From Brienomyrus brachyistius (lineage: Eukaryota > Chordata > Actinopteri > Osteoglossiformes > Mormyridae), in assembly GCF_023856365.1 (NCBI RefSeq), contig NW_026042998.1:1-64000 (forward strand): a stretch of 64,000 nucleotides of DNA, read 5' to 3'. Shown here one piece after another: positions 1 through 15,420 of this stretch. Position numbers and translations under genes: made by a program. The first letter of the stretch is position 1. The number at the start of each line of letters is the position of its first letter. The notes under the pieces are model-generated. The model searched no databases and was not told the DNA's origin. It saw nothing but the letters and a program-made list of their open reading frames with translations.

Positions 1-32
1 CAATAGCGCGCGCGAGGAAAGTTCGACGAAGC
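1..32. other. Non-satellite flank at the left edge of the array
   Basis: These 32 bases are the only part of the window not made of the satellite unit. They hold seven CpG dinucleotides, including an alternating CG run at 7-14, whereas the neighbouring array has CpG only in rare variant units. The first recognisable unit is a 5-bp GCATA at 33-37. This is either the true chromosomal junction of the array or a contig or assembly edge. It is too short to assign to any gene or element. Confidence 0.7.
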
Positions 33-1256
33 GCATAGCATATTAGCATATTAGCATATTAGCATATTAGCATAGCATTAGCATATTAGCATATTAGCAT
101 ATTAGCATAATTAGCATCTTAGCATATAGCATAGCATATTATAGCATATTAGCATATTAGCATATTAGCGATATTAGCATATTAGCATATTAGCATAGCA
201 TATAGCATATTAGCATATAGCATTAGCATATTAGCATATTAGCATATTAGCATATTAGCATATTAGCATATTAGCATATTAGCATATTAGCATATTAGCA
301 TATGCATATTAGCATATTAGCATATTAGCATAGCATATTAGCATATTAGCATATTAGCATATTAGCATATTAGCATATTAGCATATTAGCATATTAGCAT
401 AGCATATAGCATATTAGCATATTAGCATATTAGCATATGAGCATATTAGCATATTAGCATATTAGCATATTAGCATATTAGCATATTAGCATATTAGCAT
501 ATTAGCATATTAGCATATTAGCATATTAGCATATTAGCATATTAGCATATTAGCATATTAGCATATTAGCATAGAGCATTAGCGCATATTAGCATATTAG
601 CATATTAGCATATTAGCATATTAGCATATTAGCATATTAGCATATTAGCATATTAGCATATTAGCATATTAGCTATAGCATATTACATAGCATATTAGCA
701 TATACTATTAGCATATTAGCATAGCATATTAGCATATTAGCATACTTAGCATATTAGCATATTAGCATATTAGCATATTAGCATATCATATTAGCATATT
801 AGCATATTAGCATATTAGCATATTAGTATAGCATATTAGCATATAGCATATTAGCATATTAGCATATTAGCATATTAGCTATTAGCTTATAGCATATTAG
901 CATATTAGCATATTAGCATATTAGCATATTAGCATAGCATTTTAGCATATTAGCATATTAGCATATTAGCATATTAGCATAGCGTGTTAGTGTATTAGCA
1001 TATTAGCATATTAGCATAGCATATTAGCATATTAGCATATTAGCATATTAGCATATTAGCATATTAGCATATTAGCATATTAGTATAGCATATTAGCATA
1101 TTAGCATATTAGCATATTAGCATAGCATATTAGCATAGCATATTAGCATATTAGCATATTAGCATATTAGCATAGCATATTAGCATATTAGCATATTAGC
1201 ATATTAGCATATTAGCATAGCATATTAGCATATTAGCATATTAGCATATTAGCATA

Positions 1257-1338
1257 GCATGTTAGCGTATTAGCGTATTAGCATATTAGCATAGCGTATT
1301 AGCGTATTAGCATATTAGCATATTAGCATAGAATATTA
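1257..1338. repeat. Marker A, copy 1 (82-bp variant block)
   Basis: Eleven units in fixed order: GCATGTTA, then GCGTATTA twice, GCATATTA, the 5-mer, GCGTATTA twice, GCATATTA twice, the 5-mer, and a terminal GAATATTA. Third unit GCGTATTA (the GCG subtype, as at 7267 and 39535). Confidence 0.85.
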
Positions 1339-3726
1339 GCATATTAGCATATTAGCATATTAGCATATTAGCATATTAGCATAGCATATTAGCATATTAG
1401 CATATTAGCATATTAGCATATTAGCATATTAGCATAGCATATTAGCATATTAGCATATTAGCATATTAGCATAGCGTGTTAGTGTATTAGCATATAGCAT
1501 ATTAGCATAGCATATTAGCATATTAGCATATTAGCATATTAGCATAGCAATTAGCATATTAGCATATTAGCATATTAGCATAGCATATTAGCATATTAGC
1601 ATATTAGCATAGCATATTAGCATATTAGCATATTAGCATAGCATATTAGCATATTAGCATATTAGCATATCTTAGCATAGCATATTAGCATATTAGCATA
1701 TTAGCATAGCCATATCTATTAGGCATATTAGCATATTAGCATACATTAGCATATTAGCATATTAGCATATTAGCATATTAGCATATTAGCATATTAGCAT
1801 TAGCATATAGCATATTAGCATATTAGCATATTAGCATATTAGCATATTAGCATATTAGCATATTAGCATATTAGCATATCGCATATTAGCATAGCATATT
1901 AGCATATTAGCATATTAGCATATTAGCATATTAGCATATTAGTATAGCATATAGCATATTAGCATAGCATATAGCATATTAGCATATTAGCATATTAGCA
2001 TATTAGCATATTAGCATATTAGCATAGCATATTAGCATATTAGCATATTAGCATATAGCATAGCATATTAGCATATTAGCATATTAGCATATTAGCATAT
2101 TAGCATATTAGCATATAGCATATTAGCATATTAGCATAGCATATTAGCATATTAGCATATTAGCATATTAGCATATTAGCATAGCATATTAGCATATTAG
2201 CATATTAGCATATTAGTATATTAGTATATTAGCATATTAGCATATTAGCATATTAGCATATTAGCATATTAGCATAGCATATTAGCATATTAGCATATTA
2301 GCATATTAGCATAGCATATTAGCATATTAGCGTATTAGCATAGCAGATTAGCATATTAGCATATTAGCATATTAGCATATTAGCATAGCATATTAGCATA
2401 TTAGCATATTAGCTTATTAGCGTATTAGCATATTAGCATATTAGCATATTAGCATATTAGCATATTAGCATATTAGCATAGCATAGCATATTAGCATATT
2501 AGCATATTAGCATATTAGCATATTAGCATAGCATATTAGCATATTAGCATATTAGGCATATTAGCATATAGCATAGCGTGTTAGTGTATTAGCATATTAG
2601 CATATACTTAGCATATTAGCATATTAGCATATTAGCATATTAGCATATTAGTATAGCATATTAGCATATTAGCATATTAGTATATTAGCATATTAGCATA
2701 GCATATTAGCATATTAGCATATTAGCATATTAGTATATTAGCATATTAGCATAGCATGTTAGCGTATTAGCATATTAGCATATAGCATATTAGCATATTA
2801 GCATATTAGCATATTAGCATATTAGCATAGCATATTAGCATAGCATATTAGCATATTAGCATATTAGCATATTAGCATATTAGCATATTAGCATATTAGC
2901 ATATTAGCATATTAGCTTATTAGCATATTAGCATATTAGCATAGCATATTAGCATATTAGCATATTAGCATATTAGCAGATTAGCATATTAGCATAGCGT
3001 GTTAGCGTATTAGCATATTAGCATATTAGCATAGCATATTAGCATATTAACATATAGCATATTAGCATATTAGCATATTAGCATAGCATATTAGCATATT
3101 AGCATAGCATATTAGCGTATTAGCATATTAGCATATTAGCATATTAGCATATTAGCATAGCATGTTAGCGTATTAGCATATTAGCATATTAGCATATTAG
3201 CATATTAGCATAGCAGCTTGTTAGCGTATTAGCATATTAGCATATTAGCATATTAGCATATTAGCATATTAGCATAGCATAGCATATTAGCATATTATCA
3301 TATTAGCATATTAGCATATTAGCATATTAGCATATTAGCATAGCATATTAGCATATTAGCATATTAGCATATTAGCATATTAGCATAGCATATTAGCATA
3401 TTAGCATATTAGCATATTAGCATATTAGCATATCGTGTTAGTGTATTAGCATATTAGCATATTAGCATAGCATATTAGCATATTAGCATATTAGCATATT
3501 AGCATATTAGCATATTAGCATATTAGCATATTAGTATAGCATATTAGCATATTAGCATATTAGCATATTAGCATATTAGCATAGCATATTAGCATATTAG
3601 CATATTAGCATATTAGCATATTAGCATAGCATATTAGCATATTAGCATATTAGCATATTAGCATAGCATATTAGCATATTAGCATATTAGCATATTAGCA
3701 TATTAGCATATTAGCATATTAGCATA

Positions 3727-3808
3727 GCATGTTAGCGTATTAGGGTATTAGCATATTAGCATAGCGTATTAGCGTATTAGCATATTAGCATATTAGCATA
3801 GAATATTA
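3727..3808. repeat. Marker A, copy 2 (GGG subtype)
   Basis: Same 82-bp order as copy 1, but the third unit is GGGTATTA. It lies about 290 bp after a unique-looking TATCGTGTTAGTGT junction at 3434 that is shared only with 35728, so it pairs with the copy at 36013. Confidence 0.85.
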
Positions 3809-4692
3809 GCATATTAGCATATTAGCATATTAGCATAGCATATTAGCATATTAGCATATTAGCATATTAGCATATTAGGCATATTAGCATATTAGCATAG
3901 CATATTAGCATATTAGCATATTAGCATTAGCATAGCATAGTAGCATATTAGCATATTAGCATATTAGCATATTAGCATATTAGCATATTAACATATTAGC
4001 ATATTAGCATAGCATATTAGCATATTAGCATATTAGCATATTAGCATAGCATATTAGCATATAGCATATTAGCATATTAGCATAAGCATATTAGCATACT
4101 AGCATATTAGCATATAGCATATTAGCATATTAGCATATTAGTATATTAGCATATTAGCATATTAGCATATTAGCATAGCATATTAGCAAATTAGCATATT
4201 AGCATATTAGCATATTAGCATATTAGTATATTAGCATAGTATATTAGCATAGCATATTAGCATATTAGCATATTAGTATATTTCAGCATATTAGCATATT
4301 AGCATATTTGCATAGCATATTAGCATATTAGCATATTAGCATAGCATATTAGCATATTAGCATATTAGTATATTAGCATATTAGCATATTAGCATATTAG
4401 CATAGCATATTAGCATATTAGCATATTAGCATATTAGCATATTAGCATATTAGCATAGCATATTAGCATATTAGCATATTAGCATATTAGTATATTAGTA
4501 TATTAGCATATTAGCATATTAGCATATTAGCATAGTATATTAGCATAGCATATTAGCATAGCATATTAGCATATTAGCATAGCATATTAGCATATTAGCA
4601 TAGTAGCATAGCATATTAGCATAGCATATTAGCATATTAGCATATTAGCATATTAGCATATTAGCATAGCATATTAGCATATTAGCATATTA

Positions 4693-4716
4693 GCGTATTA
4701 GCGTATTAGCGTATTA
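4693..4716. repeat. Marker T, copy 1 (triple GCGTATTA)
   Basis: Three consecutive CpG-bearing GCGTATTA units. Downstream, an ATTTGCAT octamer lies about 120 bp away, as in the other T copies. Confidence 0.85.
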
Positions 4717-5290
4717 GCATATTAGCATATTAGCATATTAGCATATTAGCATATTAGCATAGCATATTAGCATATTAGCATATTAGCATATTAGCATATT
4801 AGCATATTAGCATATTTGCATAGCATATTAGCATAATTAGCATATTAGCATATTAGCATATTAGCATATTAGCATATTAGCATAGCATATTAGCATATTA
4901 GCATATTAGCATAGCATAGCGTGTTAGCATATTAGCATATTAGCATAGCATATTAGCATATTAGCATATTAGCATATTAGCATATTAGCATAGCATATTA
5001 GCATATAGCATATTAGCATATTAGCATATTAGCATATTAGCATATTAGCATAGCATATTAGCATATTAGCATATTAGCATATTAGCATATTAGCATAGCA
5101 TAATTAGCATATTAGCATATTAGCATATTAGCATATTAGCATAGCATATTAGCATATTAGCATATTAGCATATTATCATATTAGCATATTAGCATAGCGT
5201 GTTAGCGTATTAGCATATTAGCATATTAGCATAGCATATTAGCATATTAGCATATTAGCATATTAGCATAATAGCATATTAGCATATTAG

Positions 5291-5310
5291 CATTGCATAT
5301 TAGCACATTA
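5291..5310. repeat. Marker C, copy 1 (GCATTGCAT...GCACATTA)
   Basis: A 5-mer variant giving CATTGCAT, followed directly by GCACATTA. The other copies start near 12189, 22929, 31360, 44314, 51106 and 55432, each about 100-130 bp after a GCGTGTTAGCGT marker. Confidence 0.8.
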
Positions 5311-6349
5311 GCATATTAGCATATTAGTATATTAGCATAGCATATTAGCATATTAGCATTAGCATATTAGCATATTAGCTAGCATATTAGCATATTAGCA
5401 TATTAGCATAGCATATTAGCATATTAGCATATTAGCATATTAGCATATTAGCATAGCATATTAGCATATTAGCATATTAGCATATTAGCATATTAGCATA
5501 TTAGCATATTAGCATAGCATATTAGCATATTAGCATATTAGCATATTAGCATAGCATATTAGCATATAGCATATTAGTATATAGCATATTAGCATATTAG
5601 CATAGTTAGACATAGTTAGCTATTAGCATATTAGCATATTAGCATATTAGCATATTAGCATATTAGCATATTAGCATAGCAATTATTAGCATATTAGCAT
5701 GATTAGCATATTAGCATATTAGCATATTAGCGTATTAGCATATTAGCATATTAGCTATTAGCATAGCTAGCATAGCATATTAGCATATTAGCATATTAGC
5801 ATATTAGCATAGCATATTAGCATATTAGCATATTAGCATATTAGCATATTAGCATATTAGCATATTAGCATATTAGCATTGCATATTAGCATTAGCATAT
5901 TAGCATATTAGCATATTAGCATAGCATATTAGCATATTAGCATTAGCATATTAGCATATTAGCATATTAGCATATTAGCATATTAGCATATTAGTGTTAG
6001 TGTAATAGCATATTAGCATATTAGCATATTAGCATATTAGCATAGCCTATATTAGCATATTAGCATATTAGCATATTAGCATATTAGCATATTAGCATAG
6101 CATATTAGCATATAGCATTAGCATATTAGCATATTAGCATATTAGCATATTAGCATATTAGCATAGCATATTAGCATATTAGCATAGCATATTAGCATAT
6201 CTTAGCATAGCATATTAGCATGGCATATTAGCATATTAGCATATTAGCATATTAGCATATTAGCATAGCATATTAGCATATTAGTATATTAGCATAGCAT
6301 ATTAGCATATTAGCATATTAGCATATTAGCATATTAGCATATTAGCATA

Positions 6350-6376
6350 GCTTAGCATATTAGCGTATTAAAATAT
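6350..6376. repeat. Marker B, copy 1 (GCTTA...TTAAAATA)
   Basis: A variant 5-mer GCTTA, then GCATATTA, GCGTATTA and a unit beginning AAAATATTA-like, immediately after a GCATA 5-mer. A GCATGGCAT variant lies 128 bp upstream (6222), as also at 13306 and 38349. Confidence 0.82.
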
Positions 6377-7266
6377 TAGCATATTAGCATATTAGCATAT
6401 TAGCATATTAGCATAGCATATTAGCATATTAGCATATTAGCATATTAGCATATTAGCATATTAGCATAGCATATTAGCATATTAGTATATTAGCATATTA
6501 GCATATTAGCATATTAGCATATTAGCATAGCATATTAGCATATTAGCATATTAGCATATTAGCATAGCAGCATATTAGCATATTAGCATATTAGCATATT
6601 AGCATAGCATGTTAGCGTATTAGCATATTAGCATATTAGCATATTAGCATATTAGCATATTAGCATATTAGCATATTAGCATATTAGCATAGCATATTAG
6701 CATATTAGCATATTAGCATATTAGCATATTAGCATATTAGCATATTAGCATAGCATATTAGCATATTAGCATATTAGCATATTAGCGTATTAGCATATTA
6801 GCATATTAGCATATTAGCATATTAGCATATTAGTATAGCATATTAGCATATTAGCATATTAGCATATTAGCATATTAGCATATTAGCATATTAGCTTATT
6901 AGCATATTAGCATATTAGCATATTAACATATTAGCATATTAGCATAGCATATTAGCATATTAGCATATTAGCATATTAGCATATTAGCATAGCGTGTTAG
7001 TGTATTAGCATATTAGCATATTAGCATAGCATATTAGCATATTAGCATATTAGCATATTAGCATATTAGCATATTAGCATATTAGCATATTAGTATAGCA
7101 TATTAGCATATTAGCATATTAGCATATTAGCATAGCATATTAGCATAGCATATTAGCATATTAGCATATTAGCATATTAGCATAGCATATTAGCATATTA
7201 GCATATTAGCATATTAGCATATTAGCATAGCATATTAGCATATTAGCATATTAGCATATTAGCATA

Positions 7267-7348
7267 GCATGTTAGCGTATTAGCGTATTAGCATATTAGC
7301 ATAGCGTATTAGCGTATTAGCATATTAGCATATTAGCATAGAATATTA
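7267..7348. repeat. Marker A, copy 3 (GCG subtype)
   Basis: Complete 82-bp block ending in GAATATTA. The third unit is GCGTATTA. Its paralogue is at 39535, offset 32,268. Confidence 0.85.
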
Positions 7349-10300
7349 GCATATTAGCATATTAGCATATTAGCATATTAGCATATTAGCATATTAGCAT
7401 AGCATATTAGCATATTAGCATATTAGCATATTAGCATATTAGCATATTAGCATAGCATATTAGCATATTAGCATATTAGCATATTAGCATAGCGTGTTAG
7501 TGTATTAGCATATTAGCATATTAGCATATTAGCATATTAGCATATTAGCATATTAGCATATTAGCATAGCATATTAGCATATTAGCATATTAGCATATTA
7601 GCATAGCATATTAGCATATTAGCATATTAGCATAGCATATTAGCATATTAGCATATTAGCATAGCATATTAGCATATTAGCATATTAGCATATTAGCATA
7701 GCATATTAGCATATTAGCATATTAGCATAGCATATTAGCATATTAGCATATTAGCATATTAGCATAGCATATTAGCATATTAGCATATTAGCATATTAGC
7801 ATATTAGCATATTAGCATATTAGCATAGCATGTTAGCGTATTAGCATATTAGTATATTAGCATATTAGCATATTAGCATATTAGCATATTAGCATATTAG
7901 TATATTAGCATATTAGCATATTCGCATATTAGCATAGCATATTAGCAAATTAGCATATTAGCATATTAGCATATTAGCATATTAGTATAGCATATTAGCA
8001 TATTAGCATAGCATATTAGCATAGCATATTAGCATAGCATATTAGCATATTAGCATATTAGCATATTAGCATATTAGCATATTAGCATATTAGCATATTA
8101 GCATAGCATATTAGCATATTAGCATATTAGCATATTAGCATATTAGCATAGCATATTAGCATATTAGCATATTAGCATATTAGCATATTAGCATATTAGC
8201 ATATTAGCATATTAGCATATTAGCATATTAGCATAGCATATTAGCATATTAGCATATTAGCATATTAGCATATTAGCATAGCATATTAGCATATTAGCAT
8301 ATTAGCATATTAGCATATTAGCATATTAGCATATTAGCATAGCATATTAGCATATTAGCATATTAGCATATTAGCATATTAGCATAGCATATTAGCATAT
8401 TAGCATATTAGCATATTAGTATATTAGTATATTAGCATATTAGCATATTAGCATATTAGCATATTAGCATATTAGCATATTAGCATAGCATATTAGCATA
8501 TTAGCATATTAGCATATTAGCATAGCATATTAGCATATTAGCATATTAGCGTATTAGCATAGCATATTAGCATATTAGCATATTAGCATATTAGCATATT
8601 AGCATAGCATATTAGCATATTAGCATATTAGCATATTAGCGTATTAGCATATTAGCATATTAGCATATTAGCATATTAGCATATTAGCATAGCATATTAG
8701 CATATTAGCATATTAGCATATTAGCATATTAGCATAGCATATTAGCATATTAGCATATTAGCATATTAGCATATTAGCATATTAGCATATTAGCATATTA
8801 GCATAGCGTGTTAGTGTATTAGCATATTAGCATATTAGCATAGTATATTAGCATATTAGCATATTAGCATATTAGCATATTAGCATATTAGCATATTAGC
8901 ATATTAGCATAGCATATTAGCATATTAGCATATTAGCATATTAGCATATTAGCATATTAGCATATTAGCATAGCATGTTAGCGTATTAGCATATTAGCAT
9001 ATTAGCATATTAGCATATTAGCATATTAGCATAGCATATTAGCATATTAGCATATTAGCATATTAGCATATTAGCTTATTAGCATATTAGCATATTAGAA
9101 TATTAGCATATTAGCATATTAGCATATTAGCATAGCGTGTTAGCGTATTAGCATATTAGCATATTAGCATATTAGCATAGCATATTAGCATATTAGCATA
9201 TTAGCATATTAGCATATTAGCATAGCATATTAGCATATTAGCATATTAGCATATTAGCGTATTAGCATATTAGCATATTAGCATATTAGCATATTAGCAT
9301 AGCATGTTAGCGTATTAGCATATTAGCATATTAGCATATTAGCATATTAGCATATTAGCATAGCATAGCATATTAGCATATTATCATATTAGCATATTAG
9401 CATATTAGCATATTAGCATATTAGCATAGCATAGCATATTAGCATATTAGCATATTAGCATATTAGCATATTAGCATAGCATATTAGCATATTAGCATAT
9501 TAGCATATTAGCATATTAGCATAGCGTGTTAGTGTATTAGCATATTAGCATATTAGCATAGCATATTAGCATATTAGCATATTAGCATATTAGCATATTA
9601 GTATAGCATATTAGCATATTAGCATATTAGTATATTAGCATATTAGCATATTAGCATAGCATATTAGCATATTAGCATATTAGCATATTAGTATATTAGC
9701 ATATTAGCATAGCATGTTAGCGTATTAGCATATTAGCATATTAGCATATTAGCATATTAGCATATTAGCATATTAGCATAGCATATTAGCATAGCATATT
9801 AGCATATTAGCATATTAGCATATTAGCATATTAGCATATTAGCATATTAGCATATTAGCTTATTAGCATATTAGCATATTAGCATAGCATATTAGCATAT
9901 TAGCATATTAGCATATTAGCATATTAGCATATTAGCATAGCGTGTTAGCGTATTAGCATATTAGCATATTAGCATAGCATATTAGCATATTAACATATTA
10001 GCATATTAGCATATTAGCATATTAGCATAGCATATTAGCATATTAGCATAGCATATTAGCGTATTAGCATATTAGCATATTAGCATATTAGCATATTAGC
10101 ATAGCATGTTAGCGTATTAGCATATTAGCATATTAGCATATTAGCATATTAGCATAGCATGTTAGCGTATTAGCATATTAGCATATTAGCATATTAGCAT
10201 ATTAGCATATTAGCATAGCATAGCATATTAGCATATTATCATATTAGCATATTAGCATATTAGCATATTAGCATATTAGCATAGCATATTAGCATATTAG

Positions 10301-10667
10301 CATATTAGCATATTAGCATATTAGCATATTAGCATAGCATATTAGCATATTAGCATATTAGCATATTAGCATATTAGCATAGCGTGTTAGTGTATTAGCA
10401 TATTAGCATATTAGCATAGCATATTAGCATATTAGCATATTAGCATATTAGCATATTAGCATATTAGCATATTAGCATATTAGTATAGCATATTAGCATA
10501 TTAGCATATTAGCATATTAGCATATTAGCATAGCATATTAGCATATTAGCATATTAGCATATTAGCATAGCATATTAGCATATTAGCATATTAGCATATT
10601 AGCATAGCATATTAGCATATTAGCATATTAGCATATTAGCATATTAGCATATTAGCATATTAGCATA

Positions 10668-10749
10668 GCATGTTAGCGTATTAGGGTATTAGCATATTAG
10701 CATAGCGTATTAGCGTATTAGCATATTAGCATATTAGCATAGAATATTA
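10668..10749. repeat. Marker A, copy 4 (GGG subtype)
   Basis: Complete 82-bp block with GGGTATTA as the third unit. Paralogues by surrounding marker order are 21223 (+10,555) and 42830 (+32,162). Confidence 0.85.
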
Positions 10750-11657
10750 GCATATTAGCATATTAGCATATTAGCATAGCATATTAGCATATTAGCATAT
10801 TAGCATATTAGCATATTAGCATATTAGCATATTAGCATAGCATATTAGCATATTAGCATATTAGCATATTAGCATAGCATATTAGCATATTAGCATATTA
10901 GCATATTAGCATATTAGCATATTAACATATTAGCATATTAGCATAGCATATTAGCATATTAGCATATTAGCATATTAGCATAGCATATTAGCATATTAGC
11001 ATATTAGCATATTAGCATATTAGCATATTAGCATAGCATATTAGCATACTAGCATATTAGCATATTAGCATATTAGCATATTAGCATATTAGTATATTAG
11101 CATATTAGCATATTAGCATATTAGCATAGCATATTAGCAAATTAGCATATTAGCATATTAGCATATTAGCATATTAGTATATTAGCATAGTATATTAGCA
11201 TAGCATATTAGCATATTAGCATATTAGTATATTAGCATATTAGCATATTAGCATATTTGCATAGCATATTAGCATATTAGCATATTAGCATAGCATATTA
11301 GCATATTAGCATATTAGTATATTAGCATATTAGCATATTAGCATATTAGCATAGCATATTAGCATATTAGCATATTAGCATATTAGCATATTAGCATATT
11401 AGCATATTAGCATAGCATATTAGCATATTAGCATATTAGCATATTAGTATATTAGTATATTAGCATATTAGCATATTAGCATATTAGCATATTAGCATAG
11501 TATATTAGCATAGCATATTAGCATAGCATATTAGCATATTAGCATAGCATATTAGCATATTAGCATATTAGCATAGCATATTAGCATAGCATATTAGCAT
11601 ATTAGCATATTAGCATATTAGCATATTAGCATAGCATATTAGCATATTAGCATATTA

Positions 11658-11681
11658 GCGTATTAGCGTATTAGCGTATTA
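11658..11681. repeat. Marker T, copy 2
   Basis: Three consecutive GCGTATTA units, with an octamer at 11779. Confidence 0.85.
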
Positions 11682-12188
11682 GCATATTAGCATATTAGCA
11701 TATTAGCATATTAGCATATTAGCATAGCATATTAGCATATTAGCATATTAGCATATTAGCATATTAGCATATTAGCATATTTGCATAGCATATTAGCATA
11801 TTAGCATATTAGCATATTAGCATATTAGCATATTAGCATATTAGCATAGCATATTAGCATATTAGCATATTAGCATAGCATAGCGTGTTAGCATATTAGC
11901 ATATTAGCATAGCATATTAGCATATTAGCATATTAGCATATTAGCATATTAGCATATTAGCATATTAGCATATTAGCATATTAGCATATTAGCATAGCAT
12001 ATTAGCATATTAGCATATTAGCATATTAGCATATTAGCATAGCATATTAGCATATTAGCATATTAGCATATTATCATATTAGCATATTAGCATAGCGTGT
12101 TAGCGTATTAGCATATTAGCATATTAGCATAGCATATTAGCATATTAGCATATTAGCATATTAGCATATTAGCATATTAGCATATTAG

Positions 12189-12208
12189 CATTGCATATTA
12201 GCACATTA
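12189..12208. repeat. Marker C, copy 2
   Basis: CATTGCAT plus GCACATTA. Paralogues lie at +10,740 (22.9 kb) and +32,125 (44.3 kb). Confidence 0.8.
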
Positions 12209-13433
12209 GCATATTAGCATATTAGTATATTAGCATAGCATATTAGCATATTAGCATATTAGCATATTAGCATATTAGCATATTAGCATAGCATATTAGC
12301 ATATTAGCATATTAGCATAGCATATTAGCATATTAGCATATTAGCATATTAGCATATTAGCATAGCATATTAGCATATTAGCATATTAGCATATTAGCAT
12401 ATTAGCATATTAGCATATTAGCATATTAGCATAGCATATTAGCATATTAGCATATTAGCATATTAGCATAGCATATTAGCATATTAGCATATTAGTATAT
12501 TAGCATATTAGCATATTAGCATAGTATATTAGCATAGCGTGTTAGCGTATTAGCATATTAGCATATTAGCATAGCATATTAGCATATTAGCATAGCATAT
12601 TAGCATATTAGCATAGCATATTAGCATATTAGCATATTAGCATATTAGCATATTAGCATATTAGCATAGCGTGTTAGCATATTAGCGTATTAGCATATTA
12701 GCATATTAACATATTAGCATATTAGCATAGCATATTAGCATATTAGCATATTAGCATATTAGCATATTAGCATATTAGCATAGCATATTAGCATATTAGC
12801 ATATTAGCATATTAGCATATTAGCATATTAGCATATTAGCATTGCATATTAGCATATTAGCATATTAGCATATTAGCATATTAGCATAGCATATTAGCAT
12901 ATTAGCATATTAGCATATTAGCATATTAACATATTAGCATATTAGCATATTAGCATAGCATATTAGCATATTAGCATATTAGCATATTAGCATATTAGCA
13001 TATTAGCATATTAGCATAGCATATTAGCATATTAGCATATTAGCATATTAGCATAGCGTGTTAGTGTATTAGCATATTAGCATATTAGCATATTAGCATA
13101 TTAGCATAGCATATTAGCATATTAGCATATTAGCATATTAGCATATTAGCATATTAGCATAGCATATTAGCATATTAGCATATTAGCATATTAGCATATT
13201 AGCATATTAGCATAGCATATTAGCATATTAGCATAGCATATTAGCATAGCATATTAGCATATTAGCATATTAGCATATTAGCATATTAGCATAGCATATT
13301 AGCATGGCATATTAGCATATTAGCATATTAGCATATTAGCATATTAGCATAGCATATTAGCATATTAGTATATTAGCATAGCATATTAGCATATTAGCAT
13401 ATTAGCATATTAGCATATTAGCATATTAGCATA

Positions 13434-13460
13434 GCTTAGCATATTAGCGTATTAAAATAT
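13434..13460. repeat. Marker B, copy 2
   Basis: Same variant sequence as 6350, at +7,084; the GCATGGCAT variant at 13306 keeps the same 128-bp distance. Confidence 0.82.
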
Positions 13461-14947
13461 TAGCATATTAGCATATTAGCATATTAGCATATTAGCATAG
13501 CATATTAGCATATTAGCATATTAGCATATTAGCATATTAGCATATTAGCATAGCATATTAGCATAGCATATTAGCATATTAGTATATTAGCATATTAGCA
13601 TATTAGCATATCAGCATATTAGCATATTAGCATAGCATATTAGCATATTAGCATATTAGCATATTAGTATATTAGCATATTAGCATATTAGCATATTAGC
13701 ATATTAGTATATTAGCATATTAGCATATTAGCATATTAGCATATTAGCATAGCGTGTTAGTGTATTAGCATATTAGCATATTAGCATAGTATATTAGCAT
13801 ATTAGCATATTAGCATATTAGCATATTAGCATATTAGCATATTAGCATATTAGCATATTAGCATAGCATATTAGCATATTAGCATATTAGCATATTAGCA
13901 TAGCATATTAGCATATTAGCATATTAGCATATTAGCATATTAGCATAGCATATTAATATATTAGCATATTAGCATATTAGCATATTAGCATAGCATATTA
14001 GCATATTAGCATATTAGCATATTAGCATAGCATATTAGCATATTAGCATATTAGCATATTAGCATATTAGCATATTAGCATAGCATATTAGCATATTAGC
14101 ATATTAGCATATTAGCATATTAGCATAGCATATTAGCATATTAGCATATTAGCATATTAGCATATTAGCATATTAGCATATTAGCATAGCATATTAGCAT
14201 ATTAGCATATTAGCATATTAGCATAGCGTGTTAGCGTATTAGCATATTAGCATAGCATATTAGTATATTAGCATATTAGCATATTAGTATAGCATATTAG
14301 CATATTAGCATATTAGCATATTAGCATAGCATATTAGCATATTAGCACATTAGCATATTAGCATATTAGCATATTAGCATATTAGCATAGCATATTAGCA
14401 TATTAGCATATTAGCATATTAGCATATTAGCATATTAGCATATTAGCATAGCATATTAGCATATTAGCATATTAGCATAGCATATTAGCATATTAGCATA
14501 TTAGCATATTAGCATATTAGCATATTAGCATAGCGTGTTAGCGTATTAGCATATTAGCATATTAGCATAGCATATTAGCATATTAGCATAGCATATTAGC
14601 ATATTAGCATAGCATATTAGCATATTAGCATATTAGCATATTAGCATAGCGTGTTAGCATATTAGCGTATTAGCATATTAGCATATTAGCATATTAGCAT
14701 ATTAGCATAGCATATTAGCATATTAGCATATTAGCATATTAGCATATTAGCATAGCATATTAGCATATTAGCATATTAGCATATTAGCATATTAGCATAT
14801 TAGCATATTAGCATAGCGTGTTAGTGTATTAGCATATTAGCATATTAGCATAGCATATTAGCATATTAGCATATTAGTATATTAGCATATTAGCATATTA
14901 GCATAGCATATTAGCATATTAGCATATTAGCATAGCATATTAGCATA

Positions 14948-15420
14948 TCAGCATTTCAGCATATTAGCATAGCATATTAGCATATTAGCATATTAGCATA
15001 TTAGCATATTAGCATAGCATATTAGCATATTAGCATATTAGCATATTAGCATATTAGCATATTAGCATAGCATATTAGCACATTAGCATATTAGCATATT
15101 AGCATATTAGCATAGCGTATTAGCATATTAGCATATTAGCATAGCATATTAGCATATTAGCATATTAGCATATTAGCATATTAGCAAATTAGCATATTAG
15201 CATAGCATATTAGCATAGCATATTAGCATATTAGCATATTAGCAAATTAGCATATTAGCATATTAGCATAGCATATTAGCATATTAGCATATTAGCATAT
15301 TAGCATAGCATATTAGCATATTAGCATATTAGCATATTAGCATATTAGCATATTAGCATATTAGCATATTAGCCTAGCGTGTTAGCGTATTAGCATATTA
15401 GCATATTAGCATATTCGCAT
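14948..15420. repeat. Module M, copy 1 (TCAG...GCCTA...TTCGCAT)
   Basis: The module opens with TCAGCATTTCAGCAT, has a GCACATTA and two GCAAATTA variants in the middle, then GCCTA plus GCGTGTTAGCGT at 15372, and ends with TTCGCAT. TCAG-to-GCCTA distance is 424 bp. Confidence 0.85.

Larger units (their letters stand above)
33..6400. repeat. Left, indel-rich part of the satellite array
   Basis: The unit is the same as elsewhere, but many units have single-base or odd-length indels such as GCATTA, GCATATA, GCATAATTA or CTTAGCAT (for example near 80, 100-150, 670-700, 1670, 1710-1745, 5590-5620, 5680, 6040 and 6200). The homologous stretch 10.4-13.5 kb is almost free of these. Markers A (3727), T (4693), C (about 5290) and B (6350) are in the same order as at 10668, 11658, about 12190 and 13434, but the spacing is about 140 bp shorter. 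This is either decay near the array edge or lower consensus quality. Confidence 0.8.
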
